Shown here: one piece after another, positions 6,195-14,428 of the stretch
Layout: each line of letters opens with the position of its first letter
Position numbering within the stretch: the first letter of the stretch is position 1
Origin: Caballeronia peredens
Lineage (GTDB): Bacteria > Pseudomonadota > Gammaproteobacteria > Burkholderiales > Burkholderiaceae
Length of the DNA: 37,740 nucleotides
Assembly: GCA_001544595.2 (NCBI GenBank)
Contig: FCOH02000041.1
Location: 1 to 37,740 of the forward strand
Reading direction: 5' to 3'
Position numbers and translations under genes: made by a program
Notes under the pieces: model-generated
Seen by the model: the letters and a program-made list of their open reading frames with translations, nothing else
The model's database searches: none
What the model was told of the DNA's origin: nothing

Positions 6195-9008
6195 TTACGC
6201 CAGCTTTCCGTGACAATTCTTGTACTTCTTTCCGCTGCCGCACGGGCAGGGATCGTTGCGGCCGACCTTCGGCACGTCGTCCGGGCCGCGCGTGGCGACG
6301 CTGATATCGTCGCCGGCGGCCATCGCCTGATTGACCATCTGCGCGGCGGCGCTCGCCGTCGCTGCCGCCGGCGTGGGCTCTGCGGCGGGCGCGTTGAAGT
6401 CCGCATGCGTGAACGACACGTTCTCCAGATGGCTGCCCTTTTCTTCGTACTGCTCGGCCGCCTCTTCCAGTTGCTCGGGCGACTGGATCTGCACGTTCAT
6501 CACGACTCGCGTGACTTCCTGCTTCACGGCGTCGAGCATGGCGGCGAACAGTTCGAACGCCTCGCGCTTGTATTCCTGCTTCGGGTTCTTCTGCGCATAG
6601 CCGCGCAGATGAATGCCCTGACGCAGATGATCGAGCGCGGCGAGATGCTCGCGCCAGCGGCTGTCGAGCGTCTGCAGCATGATCGAGCGTTCGAACGCGC
6701 TGAACGACTCGCGCCCCACGAGTGCGACCTTCGCTTCGTACGCTTCATCGGCGGCGGCCAGCACGGCCTCGCAGATTTCCTCGGCGTCGATCGAGTGCGA
6801 CTCGTTGATCATCTCCTGAACGGCCAGATCGAGCGACCAGTCGTTGCGCAGCACTTCTTCCAGTTCCGGCGCTTCCCACTGTTCCTCGATGCTGCCCGCC
6901 GGCACGAACGTGCGCACCAGGTCGCCGATCACGCTCTGACGCATGGCGGCGATGGTTTCCTGCACGTCGTTCGCTTCGAGCAGTTCGTTGCGCTGCTGGT
7001 AAATCACCTTGCGCTGGTCGTTCGACACGTCGTCGTATTCGAGCAGCTGCTTGCGGATATCGAAGTTGCGCGCTTCGACCTTGCGCTGCGCGCCTTCGAT
7101 CGAACGCGTGACCATGCCCGCTTCGATCGGCTCGCCTTCCGGCATCTTCAGGCGATCCATGATGGCGCGCACGCGGTCGCCCGCGAAGATGCGCAGCAGC
7201 GGATCGTCCAGCGACAGATAGAAGCGCGACGAGCCCGGATCGCCCTGACGGCCCGCGCGGCCGCGCAGCTGGTTGTCGATACGGCGCGATTCGTGACGCT
7301 CGGTGCCGATGATATGCAGGCCGCCCGCCGCCTTCACGTGATCGTGCAGCGTCTGCCATTCGTCGTGCAGCTTCTGGATGCGCGCGGCTTTTTCGTCCTC
7401 GGGGATCGACAGATCCGCCTCGATGAACGACGCCTGCTTCTCGACGTTGCCGCCCAGCACGATGTCCGTGCCGCGGCCCGCCATGTTCGTGGCGATGGTG
7501 ACGACACTCGGACGCCCCGCTTCCGCGACGATCGCCGCTTCACGCGCGTGCTGCTTCGCGTTGAGCACTTCGTGCCTGATGGCCGCCTTGCTCAGCAGGC
7601 CGGACAGCAGTTCGGACGCTTCGATAGACGTCGTGCCGACGAGCGTCGGCTGGCCGCGTTCGACGCAATCGCGGATGTCGCGAATCACGGCGTCGTAACG
7701 TTCCTTCGACGTCTTGTAGATCTGATCCTGTTTGTCGGCGCGCTTCGGCGGCCGGTTGGTCGGAATCACGACCGTCTCGAGCCCGTAGATTTCCTGGAAC
7801 TCGTACGCTTCCGTGTCCGCGGTGCCGGTCATGCCGGAGAGCTTCGCGTACATGCGGAAGTAGTTCTGCAGCGTGATCGACGCGAGCGTCTGATTCTCGG
7901 CCTGAATCTGGACGTGTTCCTTCGCTTCGACGGCCTGATGCAAGCCGTCCGACCAGCGGCGGCCGGTCATCATGCGGCCCGTGAATTCGTCGACGATCAC
8001 GACTTCGCCGTTCTGCACCACGTAATGCTGGTCGCGCAGGAAGAGCGTATGCGCGCGCAACGCGGCGTAGATGTGGTGCATCAGCGTGATGTTCTGCGGC
8101 GCGTAGAGGCTCTCGCCCTCGCCGATCAGACCCCACTCGGCGAGCAGGCGCTCGGCCTTTTCGTGGCCCGATTCCGTCAGGAACACCTGACGCGCCTTTT
8201 CGTCGAGCGTGTAGTCGCCCGGCTTTTCGACGCCCGTGCCGTCCGCCTTTTCCTCGCCGATCTGCTGTTCGAGCAGCGGCGGCAGCGCGTTCATGCGCAC
8301 GTAGAGATCGGTGTGATCTTCCGCCTGGCCGGAGATGATGAGCGGCGTGCGCGCTTCGTCGATGAGGATCGAGTCCACTTCGTCGACGATCGCGAAATTG
8401 AGCGGCCGCTGCACGCGCGCGGTGGTCTCGTAGACCATGTTGTCGCGCAGGTAGTCGAAGCCGAATTCGTTGTTCGTGCCGTAGGTGATGTCCGCGCCGT
8501 ACGCTTCCTGCTTCTGCGAGTGCTCCATCTGCGACAGATTCACGCCGCAGGACAGCCCGAGGAAGTTGTAGAGGCGCGCCATCCATTCGGCGTCGCGCTG
8601 GGCGAGGTAGTCGTTCACCGTGACGACGTGCACGCCGCGGCCCGACAGCGCGTTCAGATACGCCGCGAGCGTCGCGACGAGCGTCTTGCCCTCGCCGGTA
8701 CGCATTTCGGCGATCTTGCCGTAGTGCAGGACCATGCCGCCGATCAGCTGGACGTCGAAGTGACGCATCTTGAGGACGCGCTTGCTCGCCTCGCGACACA
8801 CCGCGAACGCCTCGGGCAGGATCACGTCGAGCGATTCGCCGCCCGCGACGCGCTGGCGAAATTCATCGGTCTTGGCGCGCAGCTGGTCGTCCGAGTACTT
8901 CTCGACGGTCGGCTCGAGGGCATTGATCGCCGCAACGGTCTTTTGGTACTGCTTGACCAGCCGCTGATTGCGGCTGCCAAAAATCTTTTGAAGGAAACCG
9001 GTCGTCAT
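6195..9008 (-). CDS. secA: Preprotein translocase ATPase SecA
   Basis: 937 residues, a full-length SecA, the motor that pushes preproteins through SecYEG at the inner membrane. The nucleotide-binding domain carries Walker A MRTGEGKT (GEGKT at 105-109) and the DEVD box at 209-212, with TVNDYLAQRDAEWM between them. The second helicase domain contains TNMAGRGTDI and GRAGRQGDPG. The extreme C-terminus has the zinc-binding SEC-C motif with C921, C923, C932 and H933, which contacts SecB and ribosomes. The ATG at 9008 gives the family start MTTGFLQKIFGSRN; an in-frame ATG 14 codons upstream lacks support. No SecM-like arrest peptide gene is visible upstream. A terminator candidate lies 52 nt downstream. 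Confidence 0.98.
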   Translation of the reverse strand: MTTGFLQKIFGSRNQRLVKQYQKTVAAINALEPTVEKYSDDQLRAKTDEFRQRVAGGESLDVILPEAFAVCREASKRVLKMRHFDVQLIGGMVLHYGKIAEMRTGEGKTLVATLAAYLNALSGRGVHVVTVNDYLAQRDAEWMARLYNFLGLSCGVNLSQMEHSQKQEAYGADITYGTNNEFGFDYLRDNMVYETTARVQRPLNFAIVDEVDSILIDEARTPLIISGQAEDHTDLYVRMNALPPLLEQQIGEEKADGTGVEKPGDYTLDEKARQVFLTESGHEKAERLLAEWGLIGEGESLYAPQNITLMHHIYAALRAHTLFLRDQHYVVQNGEVVIVDEFTGRMMTGRRWSDGLHQAVEAKEHVQIQAENQTLASITLQNYFRMYAKLSGMTGTADTEAYEFQEIYGLETVVIPTNRPPKRADKQDQIYKTSKERYDAVIRDIRDCVERGQPTLVGTTSIEASELLSGLLSKAAIRHEVLNAKQHAREAAIVAEAGRPSVVTIATNMAGRGTDIVLGGNVEKQASFIEADLSIPEDEKAARIQKLHDEWQTLHDHVKAAGGLHIIGTERHESRRIDNQLRGRAGRQGDPGSSRFYLSLDDPLLRIFAGDRVRAIMDRLKMPEGEPIEAGMVTRSIEGAQRKVEARNFDIRKQLLEYDDVSNDQRKVIYQQRNELLEANDVQETIAAMRQSVIGDLVRTFVPAGSIEEQWEAPELEEVLRNDWSLDLAVQEMINESHSIDAEEICEAVLAAADEAYEAKVALVGRESFSAFERSIMLQTLDSRWREHLAALDHLRQGIHLRGYAQKNPKQEYKREAFELFAAMLDAVKQEVTRVVMNVQIQSPEQLEEAAEQYEEKGSHLENVSFTHADFNAPAAEPTPAAATASAAAQMVNQAMAAGDDISVATRGPDDVPKVGRNDPCPCGSGKKYKNCHGKLA

Positions 9009-9297
9009 CGGATCAGTGTCTGCGTCGCGGCTTCGGACGGGCGCATGCAAAGGCTGCGTCCGGGCTCGGGTAACCTCGGCGACTTAAGTCCATAGGGTGA
9101 AATTCGAATCGGGAATTTTAGCACGCGAGTCTGTCAGACCTTGCGTCGCCGTGCCCGCGCGGGCGTCGGCGCGACGCGACAGTCAACCGGCTGAAAGCTT
9201 GCCGTGCGAGCCGCGCGGAAAAAGGGCCGCACGACTCGGACGACCCCACGCCTCGCGTACAATCAAGCTGTGCCGTTACGGGTCTGTCCCAGCAAAA
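9009..9297. other. Divergent intergenic region between secA and the DUF721 gene
   Basis: This 289-nt stretch holds the 5' leaders of both genes. On the minus strand TAAAAT (9115-9120) could be a secA -10 element, and on the plus strand TACAAT (9258-9263) could serve the DUF721 gene. Neither has a convincing -35 at the right distance. I see no conserved RNA gene or coding frame here. Confidence 0.35.
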
Positions 9298-9816
9298 ATG
9301 AGCCGCTTTTCTACAAATTCAAGGCAGGGACCGAAGCGAGTCGACCCGCGCTTCGATCCGCGCCGGCCGCAGGCGCTCGCCGACGTGCTCGATCGCACCG
9401 ATGCGTTCCGTGCGCTGCGCGCGGGCGTCGAACAGGTGGCGTCGCTCCAGCGCGACCTCAATGCGCTGTTGCCGGACTATCTGGCGTCGAATGTCGAGCC
9501 GGGCTTCATCAAGGACGGCGTGCTCGCGCTGTTCGCGGCCCACAACGCGCTCGCCGCGCGCCTTCGGCACCTGGAACCGCGCCTGCTTGCCGATCTTCAG
9601 CAGCGCGGCTGGGCCGTCGAGTCGCTGAGAATCCGCGTGCGTCCGCAGTCGATGAAAGAACCCGCGCCGCCGAAACAGGCGCGCATGTCGCCGGCGGGCG
9701 CGTCCGCGTTGCAGGAACTGGCGCAAACGCTCGCGCCGTCGCCGCTTCAGGAAGCGCTCGCGAGAATGGCGTCGCGCCATCAGGCGGGAAATGCCACGAA
9801 AGGGCAAAAAAAATGA
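9298..9816 (+). CDS. DUF721 / DciA-like protein
   Basis: 172 residues. The central part, about residues 45-125 (LQRDLNALLPDYLASNV, FIKDGVLALFAAHNALAARL, then GWAVESLRIRVRP), resembles the DUF721 fold, a KH-like domain found in DciA, the helicase operator that helps load DnaB in bacteria lacking DnaC. The N-terminal 40 residues are basic and proline-rich and the last 45 are low-complexity, so both ends are probably disordered. The helicase-loading role is inferred from the family and not shown here. The ATG at 9298 gives a compact protein; the frame continues upstream to 9097 with unconvincing arginine/proline-rich sequence. It is alone on the plus strand, divergent from secA and convergent with lpxC, and its TGA lies within the lpxC terminator stem. 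Confidence 0.8.
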   Translation: MSRFSTNSRQGPKRVDPRFDPRRPQALADVLDRTDAFRALRAGVEQVASLQRDLNALLPDYLASNVEPGFIKDGVLALFAAHNALAARLRHLEPRLLADLQQRGWAVESLRIRVRPQSMKEPAPPKQARMSPAGASALQELAQTLAPSPLQEALARMASRHQAGNATKGQKK

Positions 9817-9840
9817 GCGGCGCTTGCGCTGCCGCTCATT
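9806..9840 (-). terminator. Rho-independent terminator of lpxC
   Basis: A perfect 10-bp stem, AATGAGCGGC (9812-9821) and GCCGCTCATT (9831-9840) with a 9-nt loop, is followed on the minus strand by a run of eight T (complement of A at 9806-9813, partly in the stem). It lies 30 nt after the lpxC stop. The plus-strand side has only a weak T-tract, so it mainly serves lpxC; the stop codon of the DUF721 gene (9814-9816) is within the stem. Confidence 0.78.
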
Positions 9841-9869
9841 CTTGACTGACCTGCCGGCTTTAGTCCGGA

Positions 9870-10787
9870 TCAGGCAAAGGCCGTCTGCGTGTCGAATCCG
9901 AAACCGCGCGGCGCCGTCTTCGTGTCCTCGAACGTGACGATTTCAAACGCGTCTTCGTTCGCGAGCAGTTCGCGCAGCAGCATGTTGTTCATCGCATGGC
10001 CGCCCTTGTACGCCTTGTACGACGCGAGCAGCGGATGGCCGACCACATAGAGGTCGCCGATGGCGTCCAGCATCTTGTGCTTCACGAACTCGTCGTCGTA
10101 GCGCAGGCCGTCGTTGTTGAGGATGCGGTATTCGTCGAGCACGATCGCGTTGTCCATGCTGCCGCCACGCGCCAGGCCCAGTTCGCGCATCATCTCGACT
10201 TCGTGCGCAAAGCCGAACGTGCGGGCACGCGCGATCTCGCGAACATATGACGTAGTCGCGAAATCCACTTCGAGCGCCTGGCCGGTCTTGTCGACGGCCG
10301 GATGGCGGAAATCGATGGTAAAGCTCAGCTTGAAGCCGAAATACGGTTCGAGGCGGGCGAATTTATCGCCGTCGCGCACTTCGACCGGTTTCGTCACCTT
10401 GATGAATTGCTTCGCCGCGTTCTGTTCCTCGATACCCGCCGACTGGATCAGAAACACGAAGGAAGCCGCGCTGCCGTCCATGATCGGGATTTCCTCGGCG
10501 GTCACGTCGACATACAGGTTGTCGATGCCGAGACCCGCGCACGCCGACATCAGATGCTCGATGGTCGACACGCGCGCGCCGTCTTTCTGCAGCACGGACG
10601 CGAGACGGGTGTCGCCGATGGCCATGGCGGACGCGGGAATATCGACCGGCTGAGCTAGGTCGATGCGCGAAAACACGATGCCCGTGCCAATCGGCGCGGG
10701 GCGCAGCGTCAAGTCGACCTTGCGGCCGGAATGAAGCCCGATTCCCACGGTTTTGACAACGGTCTTGATTGTTCGCTGCTTCAACAT
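9870..10787 (-). CDS. lpxC: UDP-3-O-acyl-N-acetylglucosamine deacetylase LpxC
   Basis: 305 residues, the normal length. LpxC removes the acetyl group from UDP-3-O-acyl-GlcNAc, the committed step of lipid A synthesis. The zinc ligands are visible as H78 (in STIEHLMSA), H237 and D241 (in VKHKMLDAIGD); E77 and H264 (in GGHAMNN) are the catalytic base and acid. The start MLKQRTIKTVVK with the GIGLHSG motif at 16-21 is characteristic. A GGAAAG Shine-Dalgarno lies just upstream. It is separated from the peroxiredoxin gene by 263 nt that include a perfect -10 hexamer, so it may be transcribed on its own as well as from the dcw operon. A strong terminator follows. Confidence 0.97.
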   Translation of the reverse strand: MLKQRTIKTVVKTVGIGLHSGRKVDLTLRPAPIGTGIVFSRIDLAQPVDIPASAMAIGDTRLASVLQKDGARVSTIEHLMSACAGLGIDNLYVDVTAEEIPIMDGSAASFVFLIQSAGIEEQNAAKQFIKVTKPVEVRDGDKFARLEPYFGFKLSFTIDFRHPAVDKTGQALEVDFATTSYVREIARARTFGFAHEVEMMRELGLARGGSMDNAIVLDEYRILNNDGLRYDDEFVKHKMLDAIGDLYVVGHPLLASYKAYKGGHAMNNMLLRELLANEDAFEIVTFEDTKTAPRGFGFDTQTAFA

Positions 10788-10853
10788 GATGTTCTTTCCG
10801 ATTTATGTTCCCTATAAAGAGAATCAATCGTGCATTAAATTCTAATAGGCCGA

Positions 10854-10882
10854 ATTATACTCCATTCGCCGCTCGCCGTCCT
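10854..10882 (-). promoter_or_regulatory. Candidate lpxC promoter
   Basis: The minus strand has a perfect TATAAT (complement of 10854-10859), with AGGACG 17 nt upstream (10877-10882) as a weak -35 (3/6). The segment between it and the lpxC start is markedly AT-rich for this genome. The -10 makes the site plausible; the -35 does not settle it. Confidence 0.42.
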
Positions 10883-10945
10883 GATCCGGGAGGTATCAAC
10901 TGTTTCCCTGTGTTACGCAGAAACGACGAAACATGGAAGTAGAAC

Positions 10946-10986
10946 GGGCCGATGCCCGGAATGGAGGCATTTCCGGTCATCGGCCC
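10946..10986 (-). repeat. Long inverted repeat between the peroxiredoxin gene and lpxC
   Basis: Outer arms GGGCCGATG (10946-10954) and CATCGGCCC (10978-10986) and inner arms CCGGAA (10956-10961) and TTCCGG (10971-10976) pair perfectly around one C/T mismatch, leaving a 9-nt loop: 15 base pairs in all. It lies 65 nt after the peroxiredoxin stop. Neither strand has a T-tract after it. It may end peroxiredoxin transcripts or protect their 3' ends, or act as a binding site. Confidence 0.6.
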
Positions 10987-11050
10987 CAAGTTGCAGCAGA
11001 TTACGAGGGCGCCTTATGCGTTGCGCGGGGGCAACGCGGCACCGCTGCAA

Positions 11051-11554
11051 TCAGCGCAACGTCGCGAGGATGCTTCGAGCGTCGCTGACTTCGAACTTGC
11101 CGGGCGCTTCGACGGCCAGCGTCTTGACCACGCCGTCGTCGACCACCATCGCGTAACGCTGGGAACGGATTCCCATGCCACGCTCGGTCAGGTCCTGATC
11201 CAGTCCGAGTGCCTGAGTGAAACGCGCACTGCCGTCCGCGATCATCTTCACCTTGCCCGAGGTTTGAAGATCGCGTCCCCACGCGCTCATGACGAACGCG
11301 TCGTTGACGGAAACGCACCAGATTTCGTCGATGCCCGCGGCGGACAACTCCTCCGCCGCTTCGACGTAGCCGGGCACGTGTCTGGCGGAGCACGTCGGCG
11401 TGAAGGCGCCCGGCAATCCGAAGATCACCACGCGCTTGCCTGCGCTCCGCTCGCGCACCGGGAACGCATTCGGTCCCACGGCACAGCCCTCGGTGGCCTC
11501 CTCGATGAACTCGAAGAGACGCACGTCAGGCAACGTATCACCCACTTTGATCAT
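11051..11554 (-). CDS. Peroxiredoxin, Prx5/AhpE-like thioredoxin fold
   Basis: 167 residues. The peroxidatic cysteine is C55 in the motif GAFTPTCSARHVPGY, which matches the Prx5 subfamily (PGAFTPTCS), reducing peroxides with thiol electrons from glutaredoxin/glutathione or thioredoxin. Further cysteines at C24 and C80 could serve as resolving residues, but this is uncertain. No signal peptide is present, so it is cytoplasmic. The protein starts MIKVGDTLPDVRL at 11554 after a GGGAAGGA Shine-Dalgarno. It lies between ftsZ and lpxC on the same strand, with 292 nt to ftsZ and 263 nt to lpxC, so it may be its own transcription unit. I do not see an obvious OxyR site. Confidence 0.9.
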   Translation of the reverse strand: MIKVGDTLPDVRLFEFIEEATEGCAVGPNAFPVRERSAGKRVVIFGLPGAFTPTCSARHVPGYVEAAEELSAAGIDEIWCVSVNDAFVMSAWGRDLQTSGKVKMIADGSARFTQALGLDQDLTERGMGIRSQRYAMVVDDGVVKTLAVEAPGKFEVSDARSILATLR

Positions 11555-11846
11555 GCTCGGTCCTTCCCTTGTCAGTGCTCTTGGACATCATCGCGATTGC
11601 ATCGTCCCGCAACCGCGCCGACGCCTGTTTGCGGCAATGCCGGCTTCATTCTGCCTTCCCCGAGATCAGGGGCAGCAGATTCGTGGAGGTCGGCTGGCCA
11701 CGGCCCGGCGTCCATCTTGAATCAGGACGCGGCCTTGGACAGTCGCCCCACTTGACGCCCGCATCATCCGCGCCGGACGTTCAGCGCGTGCACGCGGTGT
11801 GCTGCATCGTCAGCGACGAACTCAGCAGCAAGGAACGTGCGCCGCT
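11555..11846. other. Intergenic region between ftsZ and the peroxiredoxin gene
   Basis: 292 nt without a supported gene. The only structure I see is a short inverted repeat GCGTCC (11708-11713) / GGACGC (11725-11730) with an 11-nt loop and no T-tract. The peroxiredoxin promoter is presumably here, but no good hexamer pair is apparent. Confidence 0.4.
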
Positions 11847-13046
11847 TCAGTCCGCCTGCTTGCGCAGAAACGCCGGGATGTCGTAAGTATCGACGCCCTT
11901 TTCCTGCAACGCCTGCACGTGCGATGCCGCGGTTTCACGCGTCGAGCGCCACACTGCCGGCGTATCGAGCTGGCCGTAGTCCGTGCCCTGGCTGTGTTGC
12001 GGCGCGTACGTGTTGTGATGCGGCGCATGCGCGACCGGCTGGTTGTCGGTGCCCGTGCGCAGCAGGGTCATCGGCGCTTGTTGCTGCTTCTTCGCCGCGC
12101 GGCCCAGGCCGGTTGCGACCACGGTCACGCGCAGTGCGTCGCCCATCGCGTCGTCGTACACGGCACCGAAGATCACGGTGGCGTCGTCCGCTGCGTAGCT
12201 CTTGATGGTGTTCATCACTTCGCGCGTTTCCGACAGACGCAGCGAACGGCTCGACGTGATGTTCACCAGCACGCCGCGCGCACCCGACAGATCCACGCCT
12301 TCCAGCAGCGGGCTTGCGACCGCCTGTTCAGCCGCGAGACGCGCGCGATCGACGCCGGCAACCGTCGCCGTGCCCATCATCGCCTTGCCCTGCTCGCCCA
12401 TCACGGTCTTCACGTCTTCGAAGTCGACGTTCACGAGGCCATCGACGTTGATGATTTCCGCAATACCCGCGACAGCGTTGTTCAGCACGTCGTCCGCGCA
12501 CTGGAAGCACTTGTCCATCTCGGCGTCGTCGCCCATCACCTCGAACAGCTTGTCGTTCAGCACGACGATCAGCGAGTCGACGTGATCCTCCAGTTGCTGC
12601 GAGCCCGCTTCCGCCACGCGCATGCGGCGGCCGCCTTCGAACTCGAACGGCTTGCTCACCACGCCGACGGTCAGAATGCCCATTTCCTTGGCGATCTGCG
12701 CGACCACCGGCGCTGCGCCCGTGCCCGTGCCGCCGCCCATGCCCGCGGTGATGAACACCATATGCGCGCCGCGCAGCGCGTCGGCGATGCGCTCACGCGC
12801 GTCTTCCGCCGCTTCCTTGCCCTTCTCCGGCTTGGCGCCCGCGCCGAGACCGGTCATGCCCAGTTGCAGCACCGCCGGCGCGCGCGAACGAGCGAGCGCC
12901 TGCGCGTCGGTGTTCATCACGATGAAGTCGACGCCCTGCACGCCACGGTTGATCATGTGCTGAACCGCGTTGCCGCCAGCACCGCCAACACCCACGACCT
13001 TGATGATCGTGCCGTTGGTTTCCGTTTCCAGCATTTCGAAATCCAT
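11847..13046 (-). CDS. ftsZ: Cell division GTPase FtsZ
   Basis: 399 residues. The tubulin homologue that forms the Z-ring at mid-cell. The GTP-binding signature GGGTGTG lies at 104-110, preceded by GVGGAGGNAV near 19-27; the T7-loop region NVDFEDVK follows at about 206. The conserved GTPase core ends near residue 320 and is followed by a linker that is unusually rich in glutamine and histidine (HAPHHNTYAPQH). The C-terminal peptide DIPAFLRKQAD is the docking site for FtsA, ZapD and other partners. Start at ATG 13046 after a GGAGG Shine-Dalgarno. It is 123 nt downstream of ftsA, the largest gap inside the dcw run, so extra promoters there are possible, although I found no clear hexamers. Confidence 0.98.
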   Translation of the reverse strand: MDFEMLETETNGTIIKVVGVGGAGGNAVQHMINRGVQGVDFIVMNTDAQALARSRAPAVLQLGMTGLGAGAKPEKGKEAAEDARERIADALRGAHMVFITAGMGGGTGTGAAPVVAQIAKEMGILTVGVVSKPFEFEGGRRMRVAEAGSQQLEDHVDSLIVVLNDKLFEVMGDDAEMDKCFQCADDVLNNAVAGIAEIINVDGLVNVDFEDVKTVMGEQGKAMMGTATVAGVDRARLAAEQAVASPLLEGVDLSGARGVLVNITSSRSLRLSETREVMNTIKSYAADDATVIFGAVYDDAMGDALRVTVVATGLGRAAKKQQQAPMTLLRTGTDNQPVAHAPHHNTYAPQHSQGTDYGQLDTPAVWRSTRETAASHVQALQEKGVDTYDIPAFLRKQAD

Positions 13047-13169
13047 GTTGCCTCCGTCAAGAATGAAGATCGGCGTTATTCGACGAGAGATCGGGCAACC
13101 TTTCGTCGCGCGCCAGCCGCCGGTACCAGCGCGTAATTCGTTTCAATGTGTCGTTTTGATGCGTTTTGC

Positions 13170-14402
13170 TTAGAAGTTCCCGAGGAACCAGTCCTTCATC
13201 CTCGTGAACACCTGTCCCATCGAACCGTTTTGCACCGCGACCTTGCGGCCGCGCATGCGTTGCGAGCGTCCTTCGGCGAGCAAGCCCATGGCCGTCGAGT
13301 AGCGCGGATTGCGCACCACGTCCGCGAGACCGCCCGCGTATTCCGGCACGCCGATGCGCACCGGCTTCAGGAAGATGTCTTCACCGAGCTCGACCATGCC
13401 GGGCATCATCGCCGCGCCGCCGGTCAGCACGACGCCGCTCGACAGCAGCTCTTCGTAGCCCGATTCGCGCACGACCTGCTGCACCAGCGAGAACAGCTCC
13501 TCGACGCGCGGCTCGACCACCGCCGCCAGCGCCTGGCGCGACAGCGTGCGCGGGCCGCGTTCGCCGAGACCCGGCACTTCGATCATTTCGTCCGGATCGG
13601 CGAGCGCCTGCTTGGCGATGCCGTAGCTCACCTTGATGTCTTCCGCGTCGGGCGTCGGCGTGCGCAGCGCCATCGCGACGTCGCTCGTGATCTGGTCGCC
13701 CGCGATCGGAATGACGGCCGTATGACGGATCGCGCCTTCGCTGAAAATGGCGATGTCGGTCGTGCCGCCGCCGATATCGACGAGCACCACGCCCAGTTCC
13801 TTCTCGTCCTCGGTCAGCACCGCGAGCGACGACGCGAGCGGCTGCAGGATCAGGTCGTTCACTTCGAGGCCGCAGCGGCGCACGCACTTGACGATGTTCT
13901 GCGCCGCGCTCACCGCGCCCGTGACGATATGCACCTTCACTTCGAGACGGATGCCGCTCATGCCGATCGGCTCGCGCACGTCTTCCTGGCCGTCGATGAT
14001 GAATTCCTGCGTCAGGATGTGCAGCACCTGCTGATCTGTCGGGATGTTGATCGCCTTGGCCGTCTCGATCACGCGCGCGACATCGGCCTGCGTGACTTCC
14101 TTGTCCTTGATCGCGACCATGCCGCTCGAGTTGAAGCTGCGGATATGGCTGCCCGCGATGCCGGTGAAGACATTCGTGATCTTGCAGTCCGCCATCAGCT
14201 CGGCCTCTTCCAGCGCACGCTGGATGGATTGCACCGTGGCCTCGATATTGACCACGACACCCTTCTTCAACCCCTTCGAGTCGGCCTGACCGAGTCCGAT
14301 CACCTCGTAGTGGCCTTCGCCCTTCAGTTCGGCGACGATCGCGACCACCTTCGACGTTCCGATGTCGAGGGAAACCAGCAGGTCTTTGTAGTCTTTGCTC
14401 AT
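13170..14402 (-). CDS. ftsA: Cell division protein FtsA (actin-like)
   Basis: 410 residues. FtsA tethers FtsZ to the membrane and recruits later division proteins. The actin-like phosphate loop is SLDIGTSKVVAI at 11-22, a second phosphate motif VDIGGGTTDIAIF is in the middle, and GVVLTGGAAMMPG marks the adenosine motif near the end. The C-terminal amphipathic membrane anchor is seen in VFTRMKDWFLGNF. The start is MSKDYKDLLV at 14402; the frame is open upstream but there it reads through the ftsQ gene. It follows ftsQ by 26 nt. Confidence 0.97.
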   Translation of the reverse strand: MSKDYKDLLVSLDIGTSKVVAIVAELKGEGHYEVIGLGQADSKGLKKGVVVNIEATVQSIQRALEEAELMADCKITNVFTGIAGSHIRSFNSSGMVAIKDKEVTQADVARVIETAKAINIPTDQQVLHILTQEFIIDGQEDVREPIGMSGIRLEVKVHIVTGAVSAAQNIVKCVRRCGLEVNDLILQPLASSLAVLTEDEKELGVVLVDIGGGTTDIAIFSEGAIRHTAVIPIAGDQITSDVAMALRTPTPDAEDIKVSYGIAKQALADPDEMIEVPGLGERGPRTLSRQALAAVVEPRVEELFSLVQQVVRESGYEELLSSGVVLTGGAAMMPGMVELGEDIFLKPVRIGVPEYAGGLADVVRNPRYSTAMGLLAEGRSQRMRGRKVAVQNGSMGQVFTRMKDWFLGNF

Positions 14403-14428
14403 AGCGTGCTTATGCCCGTTGTGTCTGC

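Noticed and set aside
6183..9095. A 970-codon plus-strand reading frame opposite secA
   Set aside because: It is the mirror frame of a GC-rich gene, rich in arginine and histidine with no recognisable domain. The secA frame has the full set of motifs.
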